Assembly (NCBI GenBank): GCA_001566295.1
Contig: KQ964245.1
Span: 4,097,524-4,161,523 of the forward strand
DNA from: Microdochium bolleyi
Lineage: Eukaryota; Ascomycota; Sordariomycetes; Xylariales; Microdochiaceae
DNA length: 64,000 nt
Direction: 5' to 3'
Below, piece by piece: positions 55,218-64,000 of this stretch (positions within the stretch are counted from its first letter, which is position 1; each line of letters opens with the position of its first letter). The notes under the pieces were generated by a model. The model searched no databases, was not told the DNA's origin, and saw nothing but the letters and a program-made list of their open reading frames with translations. The translations under genes were made by a program, and so were the position numbers.

Positions 55218-55291
<74 letters not shown>

Positions 55292-56071
55292 TAAGTATCA
55301 AAGGACCAATCTCGTCGTGTCCACATCCGAACAAGCCCGCGGAGTGCAAGGGTTCGATGCAAATCATGGCGGCGCTGGCCATGTCACATGTGGCATGCAT
55401 CATGACCCATCACCAGCAGATCCAGCACAAGACCCGTCGATGCACGACACGATCCTGTGCATGGCTGGTTGGGCCACCCCCCATTGTCACATCTTTGCAC
55501 CTGCATGCACAAGGTTTCAACTGCACGCTTGTGGTGCACATCTCAACAGAGACTGGGGTGAGCTCCGTAATGCAAGCATACATGCATACAAGTACGATTT
55601 CAACTGCCGTAGACCGTCACCTCCAAGCTGCGGAACGACCCGTAAACCATCATTGGACGCGAAATGCTAGACTTCGGCGTGTTCAATCTTACCTACCCAA
55701 GTATTTCGATATCCTGGAAGACAATTCTGTCAGCGCCCATCACTGATGCACAAACGCATTTGGGCAATCACACCCCGACAGTTTGGCTCGGCACGATTGG
55801 CGTTTAAGCTTTGAGAAAATCCCCGGCGCCGGCCCCAGCGCTGGCCCTTGCTCGAAAAGTCCTGACATCATGCATTCCATTCCGAGCAGCCTTCGACGTG
55901 CCCAAGCACGGGGACGGTTGCTTTTTCCTCGATATGCTGCAGTATAGGATCCTGGTAAGATCTGATTATCGTGTATGTTTAAGAAGAGCATTACCCGGCA
56001 GCCGAACTCGTCACAATTACCTCATCCCTCGGCACAGCAATTCTGGAGCATCCCAGACGCATTCTTGAACG
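53973..56071. promoter_or_regulatory. Divergent region between tea4 and the photolyase gene
   Basis: About 2.1 kb between the two start codons. It contains a perfect (CAAG)18 microsatellite and a GATC/GATTATC-rich stretch close to the photolyase start (about 55945-55975), which might be light-responsive GATA-type sites; this is weak inference. No additional gene is supported. Confidence 0.5.
55220..55291. repeat. (CAAG)18 tetranucleotide microsatellite
   Basis: Eighteen perfect CAAG units (72 nt), preceded by a degenerate CCAG pair. Because four is not a multiple of three, all frames through it are open and give meaningless repeat peptides on both strands. Confidence 0.97.
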
Positions 56072-58054
56072 ATGGGCGGCAAAAAGCCCCCTCGCGTGAT
56101 ATACTGGTTCCGCACCGACCTGCGCCTCCATGACTCTCCAGCACTGAAGGCGGCACTTGACCTCCAGCCCGAGGTCCTGTGGCCGATATTCACATGGGAC
56201 CCTCATTATGTCTACAAGGTCAAAGGCGGCGTCAACAGGTGGCAGTACCTGTGAGTCTGACTTACACGTCTTATCACGATACAATTGACCAATTTGCTGA
56301 CCTTGAGTGATGCTAGGCTTGACTGTCAGAATGATCTCTCAGGATCCATCACAAAGCTCAACCCCAAGTCCAAGCTCTTTGTCCTCAGGGAAGGACCTCA
56401 GACTTTGTTTCCCAAGCTCTTCAAAGCTTGGGGGGTCACGCATCTGGTCTTCGAGCGCGACACGGACACCTATGCCAAGGAACGGGACAGATTCGTCATG
56501 CAGCTCGCTATCAAGGCTGGCGTCGAGGTGATCACTCGTTACGGGCGGACGCTCTGGGACAGCGACGAGGTCGTGGCGAAGAACGGAGGCAAGCCGACCA
56601 TGACCATTATGCAACTGCAGCATGCTGGACAGAAGATCGGCCAGATTCCTAAACCGATCCCAGCACCGGTATCTCTCCCCGACCCTGGAGAGACGCCCCT
56701 GAACTTTGAACACAACGAGCCGGACAGTCGCCCAGATCTCAACGCGGAGTATCGCGAGAACAAAGACAAGACGTACTCGACAATATCAGGGCCGACTGGC
56801 GATTTTGCGCCGGAGACCCTCGAGGAGCTTGGCTTTCCATCAGCCACGACGCCTCATCGAGGGGGGGAGACCATTGCGCTAAAGATGCTGAGCGACATCA
56901 TTGCCAACAAGGAGTATACGGCCACATTCAAGAAACCGAACACGAGCCCAGCGGCGTTCGAACCACAGGCTACGACGCTGCTCTCGCCGGCCATGCACTT
57001 TGGCTCCCTCTCTGTGCGGCTCTTCTACTGGAAATCCCAGGAGGTAGTCGATGGGTACGGCAAGGGTGCTTCGTCACCACCCGAATCGCTGACAGGGCAG
57101 CTTCTGTTCCGCGACATGTACTTTGCTGCCCAGGCCGGAATAGGAGCGCCGTTCCTACAGACACTCAACAATTCACATGTTCGATTTATACCGTGGCACT
57201 TGCCGTCCAAGTATACGGAGGACGCAGACAACTCAGACGGGCCCACGACTATCAGTGGTGAATACCAAGTCGACTCGCCTGTTGCAGAGAAGTGGTTTCA
57301 GCGGTGGAAGTACGGCGTCACAGGCTTCCCATTTGTCGACGCTCTAATGCGGCAGCTCCGGCAGGAAGGGTGGATTCACCATCTCGGCCGCCACCTGGTG
57401 GCGTGCTTCCTCACGCGTGGTGGCTGTTACATCCACTGGGAGCGTGGTGCCGACGTGTTTGAAGAGTGGCTGCTCGACCACGAGCCTGCGTGTAACGCAG
57501 GCAACTGGCAGTGGCTCAGCTGCACGGCTTTTTTCTCCCAGTTCTATCGCTGCTACAGCCCGATCGCCTTTGGCAAGAAGTGGGACAAGAGCGGCGCCCT
57601 GATCCGCAGATACGTCCCAGAGCTCAAAGACCTGGACGAAAAGTACATATACGAGCCGTGGAAGGCGCCGCCACAAGCTCTGGCTGCAGCACACGTCAAG
57701 ATCGCGGGCGATGGCATGGGCGACGCAAAGGAAGGCGTGTACCCCGAACCGATGCTGGACTTCAACGAGCGCAGGACCGTGTGCATGAACGCCATGAAAG
57801 TGGCGTACCAGATCGGCCTGCGTGGCGACGACAAGAAGGTGAAGGATGGGTCATGGAAGAAGCTGTTTGAAGATGCTGGGGAGAAGGAGATGGAGGGTGC
57901 CGAGATCCCAAGTGATGACAATGGATCGGAGGCCGACGATGCAGAGAATGAGAACCACAAGCGGCCACGGAAGACAAGGACGGGGAGAAAGAGCGATGCG
58001 GTTAAGGAAGGACCCATGGACCGGCACTTCAAGAAAGTCAAAGCCGGGAGCTAG
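56072..58054 (+). CDS. (6-4) photolyase / animal-type cryptochrome
   Basis: Two exons, 56072-56250 and 56317-58054, with a 66-nt GTGAGT..TAG intron in phase 2; 638 aa. The N-terminal photolyase alpha/beta domain opens with VIYWFRTDLRLHDSPAL and continues through DPHYVYKVKGGVNRWQYLLDCQNDL. The FAD domain includes FGSLSVRLFYWK, TGQLLFRDMYF, GVTGFPFVDALMRQLRQ, then GWIHHLGRH (His414, 415 and 419) and NAGNWQWLSC. The paired histidines and LVACFLTRGG are typical of (6-4) photolyases and animal-like cryptochromes rather than CPD or DASH types. It should repair (6-4) photoproducts with blue or UV-A light or act as a photoreceptor. Past the conserved core (KYIYEPWKAP) lies a tail of about 130 residues with acidic stretches and a basic cluster KRPRKTRTGRK (608-618), a likely nuclear localisation signal. 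Start context is GAACGATGG. Confidence 0.95.
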
Positions 58055-58485
58055 AAAGCATAATCCGTATGCTGCTATGACGTTTTTCAGCGTCCATGGG
58101 CCGCTGTGGCTCACATAGATCGTCGTTCCTGCCGACTCTTGTGATTGTGGCCACGAGGCGATCCGCTTTACCTTTGCCATTGTTAAGAAGTAATGTCGCG
58201 GTTCAATGTAGATGATCCTGATCTTGCCATTCTTTCACATCCAGTCTACAAGTCCTAGCATTCAGATTCTCCGGCAGACCGATTGTAGTACAACATACCT
58301 CACTTCCTACCTTTGTGCCATCATCGTCTCCCAACTCTCTGGACCTACCCAAATTCGCATCACGACCTTAACCTATAGAAGCATATTCCAGCAAAATCGT
58401 CCCATAGCTTGTCATCAGAGCAGATTCCTCCTTTCAATTAGCGCCTTATAGACCGTGAAGGCCACCATCGTCTTCTTCGAGGAAG
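58055..58485. other. Intergenic region downstream of the photolyase gene
   Basis: About 430 bp, the photolyase 3' flank and the upstream region of the next plus-strand ORF. No other feature seen. Confidence 0.6.
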
Positions 58486-59100
58486 ATGACCATTTCCCCA
58501 GGTTCGACATATCTCGCAGGCTCAAGCCAGCCAGGGCATGTCACGGAGAAGGGAGCATCCAGCCCTGGAGCCACGCATGCAGCATCCGCTCTTGACCTTG
58601 GCATCCTCTCGGCCTTACTCGCCGTCCTCGCTCTGGCTCTTGCAAGAATCGCCCACATACTGCTGGGAGACTACATGGCAACGCGGCACCTGCAACCACG
58701 GTCGGGACCGGGCGATGCGCCCTCACACCGGCAGCTGGTGCACATCCGACGGGAAGAGGAAGACTGCCGGCATGACACCACAGCACAAAGATTCCTGCCC
58801 GGGAGGATCCCGGATTCATCCCCGCCTTACGCCGACCTCATGGCTTCCGCTGAGCTGCTCGCTGCCAACGCCATCGACTTCGTTGTGGAGACTGCTCGCC
58901 GAGGAGTCGAGGTGGCCCACGAGATTAGGCAGAACGCGGCAGATCTGGTGCAGGCGTGGTCGGGAGATATCCTGAAGGTGCAGGATGAAGAGGCAGCGTA
59001 CCACAGCTCCGAGGATAGCAATGGTTCTACCGAGACTGAGGACTTGTGTCGGCATCGAGTCGTCAGGCCACGGAGGTCGAGTTCTTGTGGTCCGGCGTAA
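58486..59100 (+). CDS. Small predicted membrane protein, hypothetical
   Basis: An ATG-initiated frame of 204 aa. Residues 1-33 are Ser/Gly-rich. Residues about 34-60 form a strong hydrophobic helix (ALDLGILSALLAVLALALAR), followed by a cytosol-like segment with an acidic/basic mix. A helical region (about 120-165) reads AELLAANAIDFVVETARRG, then a charged tail. Third codon positions are mostly G or C, as in neighbouring genes, which favours a real gene. No homologue is recognised and no start other than this ATG is obvious. A tail-anchored or single-pass organelle protein would fit; this is inference. Confidence 0.5.
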   Translation: MTISPGSTYLAGSSQPGHVTEKGASSPGATHAASALDLGILSALLAVLALALARIAHILLGDYMATRHLQPRSGPGDAPSHRQLVHIRREEEDCRHDTTAQRFLPGRIPDSSPPYADLMASAELLAANAIDFVVETARRGVEVAHEIRQNAADLVQAWSGDILKVQDEEAAYHSSEDSNGSTETEDLCRHRVVRPRRSSSCGPA

Positions 59101-59389
59101 GCAAAGATCTTGCGAACTGGCAAAAGTAACCGTGTAACATAGAAAATTGAGCTATCCTCGACCAAGTTGTCTATCGATTTTGCGGCTGCTGTTGTACAGG
59201 AAATCGCCCAAGATTATGTTTTCCATCAACAATTGATACCCTCCATCCGCGCATTTTTGCCGTCGCAGTCATTCGTTGAAAAGCTTTCTGTTCCCAGCGA
59301 TGGCTCCAAGAGCCCGCTGGCTCTATCTGGCTGGGTTGATTCGTACAGTCTTCCCGCTCTGCGCGGTTTCGTCATACATTTTCCCCTGT

Positions 59390-59955
59390 TTACGCCGCCT
59401 GCTTCTTGATCTCCCTCGTGGCCTGCTTCAGGCTGAAGTTGCACTCCTCGTAGGCGCGGCCGGCACCGAAGCCGACACCGACAAACGCGGGCCACGCCCT
59501 CCGGCGGAAGAGCAGCACAGAGAAGACGACGCCGAAGCCGAGACCAAGGGTCGACTTGATGAGCATGTTGGACAGGCAGCGGTCCCACTATGTGAGAGGT
59601 AAAAACAGGTCAGCAATCCGGTCTCATTTTCTGGTTTCGTACGGTCACTCGAGGCGATGGCCAGTCTTGCCATTTCGTCACATTGGACGTTTCGTCGTGA
59701 TGCTGCGCAGTTCTCGGTAGTGGTCGTGTGCTCTCGCCCAAGTTCTGATGTCATCTCGGCCCAAGAGGCCTTTTCCGCATGCGTCCCCTCATCCCTCTGG
59801 GCCAGTCGAGCTCTGCTGATCGTGCATCTCGCGGGCTACAGTTGTTCGAAGGAGACGTTCGGGGGCGGTCGACCTACCTTTTCGTTGAGCAGAGCCTCGC
59901 TCACGGGCCTGGAAACCGCGCTCGGCGCCGGGGGGTAGGTGGGCTTCTCGGACAT
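59390..59955 (-). CDS. mic10: MICOS complex subunit MIC10
   Basis: Two exons, 59955-59878 and 59587-59390, joined in phase 0 across a GTAGGT..TAG intron; 91 aa. The first exon gives MSEKPTYPPAP and VSEALLNEK, the second begins WDRCLSNMLIK. Two short membrane segments each carry a glycine motif (GLGFGVVFSVLLF and AFVGVGFGAGRAYEEC), the hallmark of MIC10, followed by a short basic tail (REIKKQAA). MIC10 oligomerises in the inner mitochondrial membrane and bends it at crista junctions. The glycine motifs are needed for this in yeast. The length matches the family. The start context is CAAAATGTC. It lies head to head with the next gene, 528 bp apart. Confidence 0.95.
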
Positions 59956-60483
59956 TTTGACGGCGGGCAAGCTCTATGTGGGGGTTCTGTCAGCATCAAT
60001 TGACCTCGGGGTGAAATGACTGAGTGGCCTCACCTGGTCTGGAAAAGCTTGAGGGTGGGAGGTTGTGTGCGAGGGCGCTCGTCGGGATGGGTGAGGTCTC
60101 GATTGACGTTATGATGCTTGTGATGGCTGCGCGCTCAGATCGGGCGGAATTAAACGGCACCATCGAACGGAGCTCGTCTTGGCGCTAGTGGTGCCCAGGT
60201 CGCTGTTCCAGTGCCGTCACAGCGGGCGGTGATTGAGCTGCGTCCAATGAGAGGACCAAGGGCGGCGTCCAGCTTAGTGGGTCTGGAGCCTGGGTGCGAA
60301 GTACCTTCACTGCAAGGGCCGCAGACAAGATACAAACAGCATCTTTCTGGTCTCCACTAAAAAATTGAAGCTCTCTGAAGTCCCGGAGTCGACTTTCGCG
60401 GGTCGCAATCCGTCCAGAGTCGCTCAAAACAGTTCAAGTCGCAATACTCGAGATCGCCAGGAGGGCGTGATGTTCTTGCAGTC
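59956..60483. promoter_or_regulatory. Divergent promoter region, MIC10 and URB2
   Basis: The 528 bp between two oppositely oriented start codons must hold at least the core promoters of both. No distinctive element is recognised by eye. Confidence 0.6.
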
Positions 60484-63400
60484 ATGGCTGTTCCAATGGA
60501 TCTGGATGAGGACTTCAGCGTAAGAAATCTCACACTACACCCGATCTGTGCAACATCACTGACATTGTCGCATACAATTTAGTCGCATCGAGTTACTCTG
60601 ATCCGCGCCGTACGAACGATCGACGAAGATGTTTCCACGACACTCCCAGCGAAGGTCCACAAGCTATGGCTTCTCCTTTCGGCCTCGAAAAGCAGCAGGC
60701 TTCATGGCGTCGAGGAGACCGTCCTGCGCTGGCTGTGCAAGCACATGACCGGAACGACCGAAGATGCCGAGCTCGCCCGACGCTATCCTCTCTCCTGGGC
60801 CGTTCTGGCGCACGCCTTCCAGAAGATCCCGCCCCAGGCTCTCGGGAAATGCCTCGCGGACCGAAAATTTGTCACGATACTGCGACAGACCGTCGAGGAG
60901 GTCTCGAAACCGACAGGCGAGGGAAAGCCCCAGGGCGAAGGACAGAGCACCACCACCAAACGAAAACGCGTCAGTCCTATGCCAGAGACTTTGACTGAGT
61001 TGCAGGCCTTGGACGGATGTATAAGATCAAGTGTCAGCATGTTCGCGGCGCTTGGCACACTCCTGGGCTACGGCAAGCAAAATGACAGCTCGACCTCGCC
61101 CCAAGACAGGGTTGGGCTGGAGCATATCAAGTCACTGTTCTCCTCGTCCAGCGAAGAAACTCGCGATATTACCTCTCGACTGCTCTGGTGTTCTCTCCAC
61201 GCTGCTCAAGGGCTCGGCGGATCTCTCAGCAAAGAACAGGAAAACTGGGTGGGAATATCTGCCGCAATTTGGGATCTTCGACTCCATAGCAAGGACGACA
61301 CCTACGAGTTCGCTCGTTACCTCTACGCTCCCATCTGCTCGACACTAGGACTTCTCAATGGTCGCGCTGCGCCGAACACCGTCGAAAAGATCTGGCGCCG
61401 GCAGTTGGAACAGCTACTTGGTTCATCGTTCATGCGGCCTGCGAGGCGAATCTTTGCACAAGACGGGAGCGTGCAGAACCTCAAAAGTGCTCTTGAGATC
61501 ACCAGCGGCGATCCGGTCACGTCGTCTGGTGTGCTCTGGACTGCTGCATCACGCACTCCCCGAGACCAGACAGACCCCAAGTCCAAAGCCGAGCATGCCT
61601 CGTGGTCTAAGTCGGTGTTTCTGGCGGTCTTGGAAGCACTCAAACCAGTACCGCGTGACGCCCAGAACAAGGCGATCGCGGCCCTGCTTGCAACGGCCAT
61701 CGAAACGCGCTCGATTCCAGATACCGACGTCCTGCGAGAGCTCGCGAACAACAATGCGCTGCAGGCTGGGAATGCAGACTGGGAGCTCATCGGCCAGGTC
61801 ATTGCATGCGATCCGGATGTATTCCTGGTAGATGCTACTGCCGAGGACATGCTTTTCGACATGGCGACGACCGAAGGCTCCACGCATGAAGACAAGAAGG
61901 ATCTCATTGTTACGAAAGTAGTGATGCCTCTGATTGAAGCCTCATCCAAGGCACGAGATCTGGCAGGCTTTGTTAAACGGTGGTACGACAGTTTATGCAA
62001 GGTAACAGAATCGCAAGACAAAGCAACATGGGCCAGCTCACTCTGGTTGGACTCTCGGATACGGCAACGTTTCGCCGACCTGCTTCAGGCCTCACTATCT
62101 ATCGCCCAAATCCTGCGCCTTTTCGAGTTCTTAGACACCCCAGAGTCGAACCCAACCGCGCTCCTTGTCGTCCTTGAGGGCCTTTGCGCTGGCATGACAG
62201 ATGAGGAGTACACAGTCGCTCTGGACTCGAAACTCTTTGCTTCAGCATTCCAGGACAAAAAGTACAAGAAGATCCCCTCTGATATCACAGCTCTTCGTTG
62301 GCGCATAGCAGGGTACATGGCAGCTTGGGAAAAGTCAGACGATGTTAGCCGATTGTGGGAAGAGATCAAGTCCAGCCTGAAGAAAACGCTCAAATCTGGC
62401 AACCTGGCGGACGTCGACACCCTTGAGGCGTTTCGCTGCTGTCATGAGATGTGGCTAACAAGCTATCATGGCGGCACGTACGAGGCAGATGCCGCGAAAT
62501 TGAGCCAATCATTCCTGGCACGGCTATTTACTGTGCTCACAAGCACAGAACTGGATGAGCTGTCCGGCCGGTATCTCGATATTGTGTTCGGCAACCTGCC
62601 CCGAGTGGCTGAGCTCGGAGACTCTGTCGCACTTGAGCTTCGCGAGGTGCTGACATCCTCATTCTCAACACTCTGCAAGCACTCGATCAAGGCCAAGACG
62701 CCAAGCCCGAGCCTGCTCACATCGATCCGTACGTTGTTATCAAGCGACGTGGAAGATCAGGAGTCGTTTATCGACACCCTTCTTGGTCAAGTGCTCGATC
62801 TTCTGGATGGTGCCGAAGCCGAGACACCAACTGAGGAGCACTGGACGCTGCCTGTAGTACTTATCTTGGAGGAGTTTCCGACAGAAGCCTGGACGCGGGT
62901 ACGGAGGAAAAGACTACTGGCATCATGGAAAAAGTCACAAACCCAACTGACGAGGCACGCGGCTGCGGATTTGTCCCACACCGCAGCTGTGCTGCGCCTC
63001 TTAGTGAAGGTCGCTCAACAACCGACATTTTATGAAGTAAGTCTCCTGTTATGATATGGCTCGGAACAGCGACTGACAACGACCTAGGGAATGGTATTCC
63101 AAGACCTGATGTTCGTCGCATCACTACCAAGTCATCGTCAAGAAAAACTCTCACCTCTCGCAGGTAGATTCATTGACATTATGTTAAGGTATGTCATGCT
63201 GGAATCGTGCTCATACTTCTCAAACTAACTCATCACAGAAATCTGGTAGAGAGCACAGATCACACCTCTGCCGACTATCTCAAGTCGGCGGCTGGTTATG
63301 TTGATGATCTTGACGCGAAGCACCCTTTGTCGCAGGACTTTCTCATCCTGAAAGGCCTCATGACAGCACTGGGGTCATGTCATATCATGACTCGCAATCT

Positions 63401-64000
63401 CCCCATCAGCCTTGATAAGGTCAAGATCAAGCTTTGTGACGCTGTGAAATACGCGTTGGCCGATATCACCAAGAGAGTCGGAGCGGGCTCTGCTCCTGCC
63501 GATGGCCAGGAACAAGTCAGCCCAGACGACCGGTACCTGCTGGAAACGATTCTCGATGCTGCCGACTCCATACCAGACCCCTTCAAGACGATCAAATTGC
63601 CAAAGGGCAGTGTTCTCCAGGACGCCGCCGCTCATCTCGTGCAAGAAAAGGGCGAGCTGGGCTGGAAATTGAGACGCTTTCTCTACAGGAACACACCGGA
63701 TGCCTACGACAAGGCTACGATAGTAACTCAGCTTGAGGCAAGCTCTGGTGAGCCCACTGATGAGTCAGTTGGCACGCTCGTGCAGGTTATCACAGCCTGC
63801 ATGCCTGCGAAGGAACAAGCCCAATTGCTTGGCTTGTGCTTGGCGCAAAGCAGTAAAACCGCGGCACTCGGTCCGCTCTTGGCCGTCCGGAGAATCCTTG
63901 AACATGTGCCAGGTAAGTTCGCGCCACGCGAGGCACGTTGCTGCTGTGCGATAGAAGCTAATCATATCATAGTGCTGCATGGTACACTGTCGGCTGAAGA
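60484..64000 (+). CDS. urb2: Probable nucleolar pre-ribosome factor URB2/NPA2 (3' truncated by window)
   Basis: Exons seen: 60484-60519, 60583-63036, 63088-63188, 63239-63912 and 63973 to beyond 64000. Phases 0, 0, 2, 1 agree at GTAAGA, GTAAGT, GTATGT and GTAAGT donors. About 1,100 residues lie in the window. The 12-residue first exon (MAVPMDLDEDFS) joins to SHRVTLIRAVRTIDEDVSTTL, then SASKSSRLHGVEETVLRWLCKHM. The protein is almost entirely helical repeats with few motifs, consistent with a large scaffold. The N-terminal region fits the fungal Urb2/Npa2 group from memory of that family; the diagnostic C-terminal domain lies off the edge. URB2 acts with Npa1 in early 27S pre-rRNA and 60S assembly in the nucleolus. 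Identification is moderate; a different HEAT-like scaffold remains possible. Confidence 0.65.

Noticed and set aside
55066..55403. Repeat peptides (ACLL and SKQ units) on both strands
   Set aside because: Direct translation of the CAAG microsatellite; not a protein.
1..64000. CRISPR arrays, bacterial operons, ribosome binding sites or riboswitches
   Set aside because: The DNA is fungal nuclear sequence with spliced genes; no direct-repeat/spacer array or riboswitch core was seen.

Overview
The window reads as nuclear chromosomal DNA of a filamentous ascomycete, most likely Pezizomycotina and probably Sordariomycetes. The evidence is short GT-AG introns (about 55-220 nt), fused anthranilate-pathway domains, a Tea4-type SH3 polarity protein, a 359-residue fungal G-beta and wide intergenic spaces. 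I cannot name a species. Sixteen protein genes plus one hypothetical ORF are supported. Most were rebuilt exon by exon from splice signals and reading phase, so the listed spans include introns.

Layout. 1-1.2 kb: 3' part of the IGPS/PRAI tryptophan gene (+). 1.4-3.5 kb: DUF4211-type nuclear protein (-). 4.7-5.7 kb: RanBP1 (-). 6.7-8.6 kb: single-pass membrane protein of unknown function (-). 10.8-11.8 kb: class I phosducin-like protein (-). 11.8-24.4 kb: a 12.6 kb stretch with no recognisable gene. 24.4-25.9 kb: heterotrimeric G-protein beta subunit (+). 26.8-28.7 kb: adenosine deaminase-like enzyme (+). 29.1-31.4 kb: acetoacetyl-CoA synthetase (-). 34.6-36.5 kb: serine palmitoyltransferase subunit LCB2 (+). 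38.1-39.7 kb: U1-70K (-), divergent from mitoribosomal mL43 at 40.3-41.0 kb (+). 41.7-42.7 kb: triosephosphate isomerase (-). 43.6-45.5 kb: Q/P-rich protein of unknown function (-). 47.6-48.9 kb: secreted tyrosinase (-). 50.8-54.0 kb: Tea4/Bud14-type polarity factor (-), divergent from a (6-4) photolyase/cryptochrome at 56.1-58.1 kb (+). 58.5-59.1 kb: small predicted membrane protein (+). 59.4-60.0 kb: MIC10 (-), divergent from a probable URB2 gene that runs off the right edge (+).

Most genes are unrelated housekeeping functions. The exception is the phosducin-like protein and the G-beta gene: chaperone and client of the same signalling pathway lie as consecutive recognisable genes, with only the gene-poor interval between them. 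I saw no transposase, reverse transcriptase, tRNA, rRNA, CRISPR array or secondary-metabolite cluster. No clear new multi-gene system is visible. The most useful leads are the chaperone-client linkage, the gene-poor interval with one possible spliced ORF, a GC-AG intron in the tyrosinase gene, an intron carrying two long homopolymer tracts in tea4, and several conserved-looking proteins of unknown function.
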